Origin: Photobacterium damselae
Lineage (GTDB): Bacteria; Pseudomonadota; Gammaproteobacteria; Enterobacterales; Vibrionaceae
DNA length: 64,000 nt
Reading direction: 5' to 3'
Assembly: GCF_003026815.1 (NCBI RefSeq)
Contig: NZ_PYOG01000006.1
Span: 1-64,000 of the forward strand
Within the stretch, counting starts at the first letter, position 1, and each line of letters opens with the position of its first letter. This document shows, one piece after another, positions 48,837-57,772 of the stretch. The notes under the pieces were generated by a model. The model did no database searches and had not been told where the DNA came from. It saw only the letters and a list, made by a program, of their open reading frames with translations. The position numbers were made by a program, and so were the translations under genes.

Positions 48837-50480
48837 ATGCAGTGGTTTAAAAATTTATCTTTCCGTTGGAAATTTGCTATTCCAATGGCGTTTATCGTTA
48901 GTATTTTTCTATTGATTATTGGCTTTGCATTAGTTGTTTTTAGTAATGTTGCAGAGTCTGAGCGAATACAGAGAGCGGAGGTCCAACCGGTTCTTGATAA
49001 ACTTGAAGATGGATATCGCGATCTCTACCAAGTTGTGACTGCTGGTCAGGGTATTATTTTGGCAAAAGGTGATGCTAAACTATTGGCATATCATCAATTT
49101 GAGTTTGAGGACAATGGTAGTAAAGCTTTACCTCGTTTAATGTCAGTACAAGAGCTAATTGATTCAAAGTTCTTACCAACCTCGACCCAAAGCCAATTAT
49201 CACAATTGCGTTCAACTTATGAAGCTTGGATCCAGCATTATTCTTATATGGCTGATAATCCTATGTTGGCAGAATCCTATAGTCGAGAGAATGATGCTCA
49301 AATGAATAAAGAGTTTGAGCAGTTAAGATCTCAACTAAAAGGTATTCGAGGACAAATAGAGTCATCATTAACTGAACTTCGTCAAAGTATTGAATCTGAT
49401 ATTCGTCAAGCGGTACTGTCGCTTCAGATCGGTGGTTTTATCGCATTGATGCTGGCTATAGTTGTTGTATTAGGTGTTGGACAAGTGGTTCTTGCTCCTA
49501 TGCAGCGCTTGCGTATTGCAATGGAAAATATTGCAACAGGTGATGGGGATCTAACTCAACGAGTACCTGTGGAATCTAGTGATGAATTAGGGCAGTTAGC
49601 GACATCATTCAACCAATTCGTTGATAAAATTCATGTTACAGTTCAAGCCGTTTACCAAACCATTAATACGGTTAGTTCACAAGCTGTTCAAATCAAAGAT
49701 ACGACTCAAACGGTAGTTGAAAGAGTTGTTGATCAGCAGGAACAGAGTGCACTTGCCGCCACTGCTGTAAATGAGATGAGTGCAACAAGTGATACGGTTA
49801 GCCAGCATGCAAGTGAAGCGGCTCAAGCAAGCCAATTGGTTTCTGATGAATCTAATGCTGCTAAAGTTGTACTTCATCAAACGGTGGCTGCTATTAATCA
49901 ACTTTCTGAAGAGATTGAATCCTCAAGTATTGTGATTAGTGATCTTGAACGAGATGTAAGTAATATTGCCTCTATACTTGATGTTATTCGAGGCATTGCT
50001 GATCAAACTAATCTGCTCGCTTTAAATGCTGCCATTGAAGCGGCTCGAGCAGGAGAGCAAGGTCGTGGTTTTGCTGTTGTGGCTGATGAAGTTCGCTCTT
50101 TAGCCAGTAAAACACAGGAAAGTACTGGCGAGATCCAGATTATGATTGAGCGTCTTCAGCAAGGTGCAAATCAAGCAGTGAAAGCAATGTCTTTGAGTAG
50201 TCAAAGTGGTATTGCAACTGTTGAGCAAGCTAATAATGCTAATCGTTCACTAGAGAGTATTACTGATTCTATTAATGTTGTGAATGAAATGAATTTGCAA
50301 ATAGCAACAGCGGCTACTCAACAGAGCCAAGTTAGTGAGGATATAAATCTTAATATTCAAAAGATTGCTGATAATAGCCAAGATGTGGTTGTTAGCTCAA
50401 ATCAGTGTCACGATATTATTCAAGACTTAGCAACTAAGTGTGAGCAATTAGATACATTAATTCGACAATTTAAAGTGTAG
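48837..50480 (+). CDS. Methyl-accepting chemotaxis protein
   Basis: The product is 547 residues. A first membrane segment near residues 14-36 ([20 protein letters not shown]) and a second near residues 199-222 ([20 protein letters not shown]) flank a helical periplasmic sensor domain of ~160 residues. A HAMP linker follows, from [20 protein letters not shown], then the signalling domain with the hairpin tip [20 protein letters not shown] and [17 protein letters not shown]. It senses an unknown ligand and controls CheA. Single-gene unit with a terminator right after it. Confidence 0.94.
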   Translation: MQWFKNLSFRWKFAIPMAFIVSIFLLIIGFALVVFSNVAESERIQRAEVQPVLDKLEDGYRDLYQVVTAGQGIILAKGDAKLLAYHQFEFEDNGSKALPRLMSVQELIDSKFLPTSTQSQLSQLRSTYEAWIQHYSYMADNPMLAESYSRENDAQMNKEFEQLRSQLKGIRGQIESSLTELRQSIESDIRQAVLSLQIGGFIALMLAIVVVLGVGQVVLAPMQRLRIAMENIATGDGDLTQRVPVESSDELGQLATSFNQFVDKIHVTVQAVYQTINTVSSQAVQIKDTTQTVVERVVDQQEQSALAATAVNEMSATSDTVSQHASEAAQASQLVSDESNAAKVVLHQTVAAINQLSEEIESSSIVISDLERDVSNIASILDVIRGIADQTNLLALNAAIEAARAGEQGRGFAVVADEVRSLASKTQESTGEIQIMIERLQQGANQAVKAMSLSSQSGIATVEQANNANRSLESITDSINVVNEMNLQIATAATQQSQVSEDINLNIQKIADNSQDVVVSSNQCHDIIQDLATKCEQLDTLIRQFKV

Positions 50481-50496
50481 CATTAATAGGAAATAG

Positions 50497-50530
50497 GGCG
50501 GTTCATCATTCTAAGATAAACCGCCTTGTT
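50497..50530. terminator. Terminator between the chemotaxis receptor and creA
   Basis: GGCGGTT (50497-50503) pairs with AACCGCC (50519-50525), followed by TTGTTT. Located between convergent genes, so it may serve both. Confidence 0.78.
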
Positions 50531-50537
50531 TATTCTT

Positions 50538-51023
50538 TTAGTTACTATGCTCTGTTACCGCAGGTGCAATATAGGCTTTTGTTCCCCAAAGAGGTACAGT
50601 CGATAAACTGTGTTTAAAACTGCCTGAGGTCTCTTTAGTTGAGTAGCTTAAGTACATAAGAGTCTGATGTTCAGCATCAAATATTCGACGAATTTTCATC
50701 GACTTAAAGAAGATACTCTTAGATTTTTTAAAGACAACTTCCCCTGATTTTGATTTATCAATTTGAGCGATCATTTCGGGGGTGATTTCGCCCGTTTGAC
50801 GACAAGAAATTGATGAGTCTGATGGATCGGCTAGACTTAAGTTTGCTTCAATACTTGCAATATGACATGTCACTCCAGGAACATCAGGGTCTACAAGAGA
50901 ATTTAGTTTGATGTCTTTAGTTGTAAAAGCACCTAAAGAAACATCACCCACTTCATCACCTCCACAGCCACTTAGTAGAGTTGTTGCAGCAATAAGGGTT
51001 GCAATTAACGGCGCTTTTTTCAT
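50538..51023 (-). CDS. creA: CreA family lipoprotein-like protein
   Basis: The product is 161 residues. The start MKKAPLIATLIAATTLLSGC is chosen over the Met at 51044 because it begins a signal peptide with lipobox LSGC. Family features are EVGDVSLGAFTTKDIKLNSL, DPDVPGVTCHIASI, CRQTGEITPEMIAQI and IRRIFDAEHQTLMYLSYSTK, typical of CreA. CreA proteins are small periplasmic proteins of unknown function widely kept in gamma-proteobacteria. Here it carries a lipobox, which would anchor it. Confidence 0.9.
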   Translation of the reverse strand: MKKAPLIATLIAATTLLSGCGGDEVGDVSLGAFTTKDIKLNSLVDPDVPGVTCHIASIEANLSLADPSDSSISCRQTGEITPEMIAQIDKSKSGEVVFKKSKSIFFKSMKIRRIFDAEHQTLMYLSYSTKETSGSFKHSLSTVPLWGTKAYIAPAVTEHSN

Positions 51024-51228
51024 ATTTATCTCCAAATAATACAAGCTATTGGTTTATCTTAATATTTATAGTGTGATTTTGCGTCAGATTTTAGTGAATT
51101 AGCTCTACTTGCTCGATATTTTGACATAAAAACTTTAAATTAACAAAAAATCAACATAGTATAAAAGTGTGACTGTAAAAAAGGTGCAATGAAATGCGAT
51201 AAAAAAAGTAATCAATTTGGAGGGGGCT

Positions 51229-51564
51229 ATGTCTAATGTATTAAAGTTTCCTGTGCAAGAACCACGCAGAGAACCCACTGAACTTGAAAAGATGGTAGAG
51301 CAAGAGCTGGTTGATCTCGGAGCTGATGTAGAGATGGCTCGAACCATTACTCAGCGAATGGAACGTTTTTTAGAGTTGGCTGCTTTTGAATTTGATATGC
51401 GGATGAAAGTATCGAAAGAGTGCTTGGATGAAATGAACCAGAATGTTTTTCCTGTTATTTCTGAAATGCAAGCCTCGGTACAAGAGACAATGAGTGAGAT
51501 TTTAACTGAACGAGTTATGCATGAAATTCAGTTGTATAATCTTGAGCTTAAAGCGGGTCGTTAA
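51229..51564 (+). CDS. Conserved hypothetical helical protein
   Basis: The product is 111 residues. GGAGGGGG just upstream sets the ATG at 51229; the TTG at 51217 overlaps that ribosome site. It is almost entirely helical (ELEKMVEQELVDLGADVEMA, MKVSKECLDEMNQNVF, ERVMHEIQLYNLELKAGR), with no Cys pair and no membrane segment. Probably a small cytosolic partner protein. I do not know a function for this family. Confidence 0.7.
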   Translation: MSNVLKFPVQEPRREPTELEKMVEQELVDLGADVEMARTITQRMERFLELAAFEFDMRMKVSKECLDEMNQNVFPVISEMQASVQETMSEILTERVMHEIQLYNLELKAGR

Positions 51565-51602
51565 TATTTGAGAATATACGATAATGGATAGGGTTGCAGA
51601 TT

Positions 51603-51640
51603 AAAGCCGTTGGGAGGATAAAACCAACGGCTTTGTTGTT
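51603..51640. terminator. Intrinsic terminator between convergent genes
   Basis: AAAGCCGTTGG (51603-51613) pairs with CCAACGGCTTT (51624-51634), followed by GTTGTTT. It may serve the gene at 51229 and, on the other strand, the DUF2157 gene. Confidence 0.82.
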
Positions 51641-51668
51641 TCTATGGTAAAGGTTATTAATACGGGAC

Positions 51669-52697
51669 TTATTTGTTTATATCGCTGGGGTATAACTTTT
51701 CGGCTTTACTGCCTAGAGCCCAAAAACTGATAGCGAGTAGAGCAAAGAAAATGGTTTTATGCATGCTATCCCAAAAGTATTCAAAGAATCGGGTGTATAA
51801 GTTAATCAGTAAAAATGTAATACCAAAGCTGCGATATAACACTTGATTGTGTTTAATACCGAAATAGATAGCGCCCAGACAGCCAAAAATTGAGAAAGCT
51901 GCCCATTGTATAAGCTCTATTTGTGGTGTTTTTTGCCATAAGTTGATTTCTGAGTAGTTACCAAAAATCGAGAGGAGCCATAAAGCGAAGAAACTGTACA
52001 GCAAACCCATAAATAAGGTGGAATCTTGTAAATATGGTTGGCGTTCTTTTTGCCAATGACCAAATGCAAGTATAACAGCACCAAAAAAGACGAATCGTAA
52101 TGGAATATTAGTACCTAAAAAGTAGTGTTCAGAGCTGCTCCATAGATCGGTTTGGAGTAAATACCATAATCCTGCTCCAATGAGAAAGAATAACCAGATA
52201 AGTATGGATCTAAGTTGAAAGCCCAGGAAGCCATAAATAAGGGTGGGAGCCAAAATAAACCAAGTATCACTCCACTGATTAAATGTTGATGTTTCATGTA
52301 AAAAGCCGAAGGAAACGGCTGTCATGAGAACTCCAAAAAAGAAGATAGCTTCATTACTGATGTTTTTACTGGGATTAAGGCGACGACGGCGGATCCCAAA
52401 TCCATAGAACATAGTAGCGATTAGCGCAGATAGTAGTGCAAGAATACTGGCTGGCGTATCAATAATTTTTGCGATTAATGACATTAAGTAATCATCTGCA
52501 ACAAGCACACTGACAGAGATGACAAAACATGAAATAGCGATCCAAAATGAGTAAACAGCTAATAATTTCCAATCAAAACCAATAATTTCATAACTGACTG
52601 CTAGCTGTTTAGCTTGTTCATCATCAATTAATCCTTTTTTATGCCAATGAGAAAGGGTTTGGTCTAAAAATTGTGCTTGGCGTTTGGTTATTTTCAT
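51669..52697 (-). CDS. DUF2157 multi-pass membrane protein
   Basis: The product is 342 residues. The start is the ATGA overlap with the DUF1289 gene at 52697. A cytoplasmic N-terminal ~45 residues (QAQFLDQTLSHWHKKGLIDD) with the pattern of DUF2157 is followed by about ten membrane segments (WIAISCFVISVSVLVADDYL, ALLSALIATMFYGFG and others). Function unknown; the overlap with a DUF1289 gene suggests co-expression. Confidence 0.8.
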   Translation of the reverse strand: MKITKRQAQFLDQTLSHWHKKGLIDDEQAKQLAVSYEIIGFDWKLLAVYSFWIAISCFVISVSVLVADDYLMSLIAKIIDTPASILALLSALIATMFYGFGIRRRRLNPSKNISNEAIFFFGVLMTAVSFGFLHETSTFNQWSDTWFILAPTLIYGFLGFQLRSILIWLFFLIGAGLWYLLQTDLWSSSEHYFLGTNIPLRFVFFGAVILAFGHWQKERQPYLQDSTLFMGLLYSFFALWLLSIFGNYSEINLWQKTPQIELIQWAAFSIFGCLGAIYFGIKHNQVLYRSFGITFLLINLYTRFFEYFWDSMHKTIFFALLAISFWALGSKAEKLYPSDINK

Positions 52698-53008
52698 AGT
52701 GACGGTCGCTTTGCTAAACACTGGCGGCATAGACATTGGTTATGAGATGTCTGTTTACGTGTCTCAATTTTTTTTACATCTAGATCAAAACACCAACACG
52801 TTTCATCTTCTGCTTTACACCCACAGTAAGTTGGTTGTTGGCACTGAGGGCAGGTGTGCGTATATCTAACCCCTCGAATTTGGAGGATCTTTATCTCTTG
52901 TTGTTCCTCGGTTAAAGCTGACCACTGCTGAATTTCAGCTTTTGTTCTGCCACAACCTATACAGATGCCATTTTTCAATTTACACACACCGATGCATGGA
53001 GTTTTCAT
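52694..53008 (-). CDS. DUF1289 domain protein with extra Cys motifs
   Basis: The product is 104 residues. It starts MKTPCIGVCKLKNGICIGCG, the DUF1289 signature with four cysteines. Further clusters are CPQCQQPTYCGCKAE, CWCF and CLCRQCLAKR, a total of at least ten more Cys. This suggests binding of more than one metal ion or iron-sulfur cluster. The usual DUF1289 domain is ~55 residues, so the C-terminal half is an extension. Stop overlaps the start of the membrane-protein gene. The role is unknown. Confidence 0.82.
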   Translation of the reverse strand: MKTPCIGVCKLKNGICIGCGRTKAEIQQWSALTEEQQEIKILQIRGVRYTHTCPQCQQPTYCGCKAEDETCWCFDLDVKKIETRKQTSHNQCLCRQCLAKRPSL

Positions 53009-53106
53009 AGATACCGTTATCGCTTTTTATTCAGGTCTCTAATAATACTAAAAAGAGATGTTCTTGTATGGATTTCTCTTCTTAATTACTGGTGCTGAGT
53101 TTTGGG

Positions 53107-53655
53107 TTATTTCGTTTCAATATGGCTTTTTGTTAGTACGCATTCATAATAATCAAGCTGTTCTTTATGATTATTATGTAGACGTTCGACAGAGTTTTTG
53201 TACTCCATTCCTATCTTTTTCATAACTTTGCCAGATGATGGTTCACGATGTAGATGGCGTGCGTAGAGATAATGAAGTTCTAAGTCACGACTCGCATATT
53301 CCTTTACAGCCAAAGCCGCTTCTGTACAAAACCCATTCCCCCAATAAGGGACTCCTATCCAAAAACCAATTTGTGCGTGGTTATCTTTGATATGTTCTAG
53401 ACCTACGCAACCGATGAGTTTGTTTGATTGTTTTTCCACAATGGCGAACATAATGGATGTTTTTGCTTGCCACCCGGCTAAATGAACGCCAATCCACTGT
53501 CCTGCCATTCCATCATGATAAGGGTGAGGTACCGATAGTGTTTTATTTGCAATACTGAAGTCTCCGGCAAGGTGCTGAATCTTGGTAGAATCTGATAATT
53601 CTAAGGGGCGCAGTAATAAACGAGGTGTTTCTAATAACGGTTGGTGAAGAGACAT
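53107..53655 (-). CDS. GNAT family N-acetyltransferase (RimJ-like)
   Basis: The product is 182 residues; TTGGAGG stands upstream of the ATG. The RimJ/RimL-type start LETPRLLLRPLELSDSTKIQ is followed by FAIVEKQSNKLIGCVGL, QIGFWIGVPYWGNGFCTEAA with the acetyl-CoA loop, and RHLHREPSSGKVMKKIGMEY. These enzymes transfer acetyl groups to protein N-termini or small amines. The acceptor cannot be inferred. It is a single-gene unit. Confidence 0.9.
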   Translation of the reverse strand: MSLHQPLLETPRLLLRPLELSDSTKIQHLAGDFSIANKTLSVPHPYHDGMAGQWIGVHLAGWQAKTSIMFAIVEKQSNKLIGCVGLEHIKDNHAQIGFWIGVPYWGNGFCTEAALAVKEYASRDLELHYLYARHLHREPSSGKVMKKIGMEYKNSVERLHNNHKEQLDYYECVLTKSHIETK

Positions 53656-54220
53656 AAAACCTCCAAGATTAAGTCGCTTCTTTCATTTAAAGAGAATTAA
53701 CAGTTTTACTCTAGTTGTAAGATCAATTTTTTGACATATAGCATGAGGAAAGTATTCAAAATGGGATCTTAAAGGCTCTTTTTATCGTGGTATTCCATAT
53801 TGAGATTAAAATCTATTTCCATATTCTTCAAAGGGTTAAGGGTTTCTTAAAATTAAAGTATGCTTTTTGTTCAAAAAATAGTTGCTAAGTTTATTAAAGC
53901 TACTTATATTAGGCAGGTTGATATAAGTCGTAAGGTGAAAATTAGCACTGTAAGCCTATCTAGCTTTAACCGTCACTGAAGTTAAGAACATCACTCCACG
54001 CAACATATCACATTTCTAAAAATAAACTTTAAGTAGAAACTTGAAACTTTTAATTAGTTCTACGGTCTCACTTAAAGTAAACGTAAGCTGTTAGTCTCAT
54101 TGTCATGAATATGTCATTAGAGTTTATTTAAACAGTAACAATAATAAAGCAACATAATAATCAATTTATACCGTTGGTAATTTTTTGATTTATGTTCAAA
54201 AATAAAAACAGAGGTGTTTT
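53656..54220. other. Intergenic region, no gene seen
   Basis: I find no gene-like frame in these 565 bases. The base composition is AT-rich and no clear hairpin or repeat stands out, apart from the promoter presumably needed for the short ORF at 54221. Confidence 0.4.
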
Positions 54221-54295
54221 ATGAAATCACGTAATCGTAGACAGTGGTTTTACTATCAAAATCAATCAGTTAAAACTACTGCAAAATCTAAGTGA
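54221..54295 (+). CDS. Small basic peptide, 24 residues
   Basis: The frame MKSRNRRQWFYYQNQSVKTT is followed by AKSK and a stop. GAGGTG stands 5 bases before the ATG, and an intrinsic terminator follows 11 bases after the stop, so this is a complete tiny transcription unit. The peptide is basic and aromatic with no membrane helix. It could be a real small protein or a regulatory leader. No function can be assigned. Confidence 0.5.
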   Translation: MKSRNRRQWFYYQNQSVKTTAKSK

Positions 54296-54306
54296 TTAAA
54301 CCTGTA

Positions 54307-54336
54307 AGCGATACTTTAGGTGATAAGTATCGCTTT
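54307..54336 (+). terminator. Terminator of the 24-residue ORF
   Basis: AGCGATACTT pairs perfectly with AAGTATCGCT (10 bp) around an 8-base loop and is followed by TT and an A/T tract. Its T tract is short, so strength is moderate. Confidence 0.72.
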
Positions 54337-54349
54337 AATATCTCAAAAG

Positions 54350-54919
54350 TTAATTAATTACTCTACCTTTTATTTGTGCCGATTCTGGTATTTCTTTTAT
54401 TTTACTTCCTGATAGATATAAATTCCCACCTACTTTTAGATTAAGAGGCAAATAGGTGAGTTTTGTATTGTTAAGATATAAATTTCTACCAACAAATAGG
54501 TTATTGGGTAAATAGGTAATGGGGGTTGAAATTAAGCTTAAATCACCAGGTATCATTAACCCTTCCGGCAGGCGATTAACCTGAGAATGTGCAAGGTTTA
54601 AATATCCTCCAACTTTTAGCGTGTTGGGTAGAAAGGTGAGGTTGGTATAAGACAAGTCTGCATTTCCTTCAACCTTTAAAGGAGAGGGAAGAGGCGAAAT
54701 TTTAGTGTGTGATGCGATAAGACTGCCGTGGACGTCTAACGGTGAGGGTAATTGAAGATCACTAAATCTAGGAAAGTATAAGTTGCCATAGGTATCGGTA
54801 TAATTAAGCAAGTGAACTTTCGATAATACGACTTTCGCAAATACATTGGATGAGCAAAGAAAAAAGACAATACAAACGATTATCTTTAATTGATTGAGCA
54901 GTAACAGAGATTTAGTCAT
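54350..54919 (-). CDS. Secreted 20-residue-repeat protein
   Basis: The product is 189 residues. The signal peptide is IIVCIVFFLCSSNVFA. From about residue 70 the mature part is built of near-perfect 20-residue units of the form LxxLPxxLxVxGxLxLxxT (LTFLPNTLKVGGYLNLAHSQ is followed by VNRLPEGLMIPGDLSLISTP and two more). This gives a solenoid like a leucine-rich or right-handed repeat. The periodicity is clear, but I recognise no named function. It could bind a partner at the cell surface. Single-gene unit. Confidence 0.72.
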   Translation of the reverse strand: MTKSLLLLNQLKIIVCIVFFLCSSNVFAKVVLSKVHLLNYTDTYGNLYFPRFSDLQLPSPLDVHGSLIASHTKISPLPSPLKVEGNADLSYTNLTFLPNTLKVGGYLNLAHSQVNRLPEGLMIPGDLSLISTPITYLPNNLFVGRNLYLNNTKLTYLPLNLKVGGNLYLSGSKIKEIPESAQIKGRVIN

Positions 54920-55084
54920 ACAATTTAATACTAACTGTTTGTTTTTATATGGTTCTTATATTATCGGCAGACCATATTAACACTTGAGCTAAACGTTATC
55001 CTTTTGGCTAGATTCCCATCAGATAAGCAAATAAACTAAAAAAAATGCCTTTAGGGCTTGTTTTTGTGATCCATATCTCTATAT

Positions 55085-55173
55085 ACTCCGCTCCCGGCCA
55101 GAACCATCGAGTTCAGCCACCTTAGTTACAAGCTGTCACCATGGAATGTGAACGACCCACGGAGTTGGACCGG
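55085..55173 (+). ncRNA. Candidate structured leader RNA of nupC
   Basis: This is a GC-rich patch within an AT-rich leader. ACTCCG (55085-55090) can pair with CGGAGT (55160-55165), GTTCA (55111) with TGAAC (55149), and CCGGCCA (55094-55100) with TGG-A-CCGG (55166-55173). The first and third helices cross, giving an H-type pseudoknot with an inserted hairpin. The nucleoside transporter gene starts 190 bases later. I cannot match it to a known riboswitch. Confidence 0.45.
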
Positions 55174-55364
55174 CGTTAATGTTAGCTTGTTAATTTAGGT
55201 GACTTGTATGTTGTACAATCGGACGGAATCAATTTTGTTTGTTAAGCCTTTGGGTTTGACACCTTCCTATTTTGCTTTTTCTCTAAAGCATCTGTCCTAT
55301 TTGTTTCAACAGACAGCAAGACCTACATTTTTCGACATCCAATTAAAACTCGTAGGACGAAATA

Positions 55365-56582
55365 ATGCAGTTATTAATTAGTATCGCCGGTATTTTGGTG
55401 CTGATTTTGTGCGCTTGGGCTTTTTCTGAAAATAAAAAAGCCATCAATTGGCGCACAGTAGGCGGAGCTCTGTTTTTACAGGCGGGCTTTGCAGCGTTGG
55501 TATTATATATACCTATTGGGCAGAAAATGCTAGGGGCCATGAGTGATGGTGTTGCTGGCCTATTAAGCTTTGCTGATGTGGGTATTCAGTTTGTTTTTGG
55601 TGATTTATCCAATATTCAAAAAAGCGGCTTTGTTTTTGCTATTCGTGTCCTCCCTCTTGTTATCTTCATCAGTGCTCTTATTTCCCTTCTTTATTATCTT
55701 GGCGTAATGCAATGGATCATCAAAGTTCTTGGTGGTGGAATTCAAAAAGCTTTAGGTACTAGTCGTGCGGAATCATTAGTTGCAACAGGTAACATCTTCC
55801 TTTCTCAAGGCGAATCGCCACTTCTTGTTAAACCTTTCCTTTCTCAAATGACTCGCTCTGAACTGTTTGTTGTGATGACCTGTGGTATGGCATCAGTAGC
55901 AGGCTCAGTGCTTGGTGGTTATGCAGGCTTAGGTGTTGATCTGAAATATTTGATTGCTGCTAGCTTTATGGCTGCTCCTGGCGGTCTATTAATGGCAAAG
56001 ATCTTAGTACCAGAAACCGGTACGCCTGTTGAGCAAACTGCGATTGAAATGGAAAAAAGCGATCACAGCAATGCAATTGATGCTTTAGCAGCTGGTGCAA
56101 TGAACGGCATGAAAGTGTCTGTGGCTATCGGTACAATGCTGATTGCCTTTGTTAGTGTTATCGCTATGGTAAATGCTGGATTAGAATCTGTTGGTGAGAT
56201 GTTTGGCTTTGCTGGCATGACGATGCAGAAAGTTCTTGGTTATGTATTCTCCCCATTGGCTTTTGTTGCGGGTGTTCCTGCTCATGAAATGTTGAAGGCT
56301 GGCTCTTTCATCGGTGAGAAACTGATCCTAAATGAATTTGTAGCATTTATGGATTTTGCAAATGTTAAGCAGACTCTTTCTGAGCATACTCAAGTGATCA
56401 TTACTTTTGCTCTGTGTGGTTTTGCTAACATCGGTTCAATTGCGATTCAAATCGGCTCAATTGGTGCGATGGCGCCAGATCGCCGTAGTGATGTAGCAAA
56501 TCTTGGCTTCCGTGCTGTTCTTGCCGCGACATTAGCTAACTTGATGAGTGCAGCTCTTGCAGGTATTTTTATTTCTCTATAA
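55365..56582 (+). CDS. nupC: NupC-family nucleoside transporter
   Basis: The product is 405 residues with the concentrative nucleoside transporter pattern. The N-terminus AGILVLILCAWAFSENKKAI is followed by NWRTVGGALFLQAGFAALVL. Next come GTSRAESLVATGNIFLSQGE and PLLVKPFLSQMTRSELFVVM, the SPLLVKP and GxSxxE nucleoside-binding segments. It imports nucleosides with Na+ or H+. About ten membrane segments are present. AGGACG lies upstream of the ATG. The long GC-rich leader may control it. A terminator follows. Confidence 0.94.
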   Translation: MQLLISIAGILVLILCAWAFSENKKAINWRTVGGALFLQAGFAALVLYIPIGQKMLGAMSDGVAGLLSFADVGIQFVFGDLSNIQKSGFVFAIRVLPLVIFISALISLLYYLGVMQWIIKVLGGGIQKALGTSRAESLVATGNIFLSQGESPLLVKPFLSQMTRSELFVVMTCGMASVAGSVLGGYAGLGVDLKYLIAASFMAAPGGLLMAKILVPETGTPVEQTAIEMEKSDHSNAIDALAAGAMNGMKVSVAIGTMLIAFVSVIAMVNAGLESVGEMFGFAGMTMQKVLGYVFSPLAFVAGVPAHEMLKAGSFIGEKLILNEFVAFMDFANVKQTLSEHTQVIITFALCGFANIGSIAIQIGSIGAMAPDRRSDVANLGFRAVLAATLANLMSAALAGIFISL

Positions 56583-56611
56583 TGAAGAGTGATAAATAGT
56601 TGATTCGATAG

Positions 56612-56637
56612 GGGAGGCTAAGTGCCTCCCTCTGTTT
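56612..56637 (+). terminator. Terminator of nupC
   Basis: GGGAGGC (56612-56618) pairs with GCCTCCC (56624-56630), followed by a short TCTGTTTTG tract. Confidence 0.75.
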
Positions 56638-56670
56638 TGTAACTGTATGTTGGATCAAATATCAAACAGC

Positions 56671-57540
56671 TTATTGTTCAAATTGTTTAATAAGTACTGA
56701 CGTATCACAACGGTTTAAACCTTGCTGCTGTAATTTTTCATACTCTTTATCTACTTGGTGAGTCATAGGTAAATCAACACCAAGCTTGTCCGCGGCTTCA
56801 AAGCAAATGGCGAGATCTTTTCTCATCCAATCAATGGCAAAACCGAAATTAAATTGATCAGCAGCCATAGTCGAGGCTCGGTTCTCCAGTTGCCAAGAAC
56901 CTGCTGCGCCATGTTTTAATACTTCAGCCATCTGTTCTATATTTAAACCCGATGCTTTCGCTAACGTGATGGCTTCTGATAATCCTTGCAAAATACCGGC
57001 AATGCAGATTTGATTCGCCATTTTTGTTGTTTGTCCAGCACCTGAATCGCCCATCAAGGTTACTGCTTTTGCGAAAGCGGCTATTGTATCTTTTGCTTGT
57101 TCAAATACATTTTTATCGCCCCCCACCATTACTGTTAAACAGCCATTAATTGCTCCTGCTTCACCACCCGATACAGGTGCATCTAAAAAGTGGCAATTGA
57201 CCTCTTTAGCTGCATTGTAAAGTTCTTGAGCCAGTTGTGCTGATGCCGTAGTGTTATCAACAAGAATGGCTCCTGGTTTAGCATGAGATAAGATACCATT
57301 ATCGCCATAATAGACTTCTCGAACATCATTATCATTACCGACACAAGTAAAGATAATTTCAGCCCCTTTAGCTGCGACTGCTGGCGTTAATGCGCACTCA
57401 CCTCCATATTCTTTAACCCAATTTATTGCTTTTTCATGGGTTCGATTATAAACCGTGACCTGATATCCTGCTTTTTGTAGGTGAGCAGCCATTGGGTATC
57501 CCATGGTGCCTAAACCAATAAATGCGACCTTTTTATGCAC
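56671..57540 (-). CDS. Hydroxyacid dehydrogenase of the GarR/3-hydroxyisobutyrate family
   Basis: The product is 289 residues. The nucleotide-binding start is VAFIGLGTMGYPMAAHLQKA (Rossmann GxGxxG). The catalytic segment DAPVSGGEAGAINGCLTVMV and active-site Lys region TTKMANQICIAGILQGLSEA agree with this family. Members reduce tartronate semialdehyde or oxidise 3-hydroxyisobutyrate, using NAD(P). The precise substrate is not visible; GarR is one option. It is a single-gene unit divergent from vemP. Confidence 0.9.
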   Translation of the reverse strand: MHKKVAFIGLGTMGYPMAAHLQKAGYQVTVYNRTHEKAINWVKEYGGECALTPAVAAKGAEIIFTCVGNDNDVREVYYGDNGILSHAKPGAILVDNTTASAQLAQELYNAAKEVNCHFLDAPVSGGEAGAINGCLTVMVGGDKNVFEQAKDTIAAFAKAVTLMGDSGAGQTTKMANQICIAGILQGLSEAITLAKASGLNIEQMAEVLKHGAAGSWQLENRASTMAADQFNFGFAIDWMRKDLAICFEAADKLGVDLPMTHQVDKEYEKLQQQGLNRCDTSVLIKQFEQ

Positions 57541-57772
57541 GACTATCTCCTTGTTGTTTATATTTTGTGTCTGCGAGGATATATACCCAAGCTATTGTTA
57601 TTGAACTTAACATCTTAAAGGTATTTGAGGATAAAGACTCAGATTTTTGTCATAAGCTCTGTCGTGTGGTGAACTTTGCTGTTTTATGTAATTATTCACT
57701 TGTATCTCTGCGCCGTCAGCCTTATGATGCGACGTCATAGTTTAAAACAGTGGTTAATTTCTCGCTTATTTT

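Noticed and set aside
55040-55364. Known riboswitch (purine, TPP, cobalamin) before nupC
   Set aside because: None of the conserved core motifs of these classes is present, so only an unclassified structured leader is proposed.
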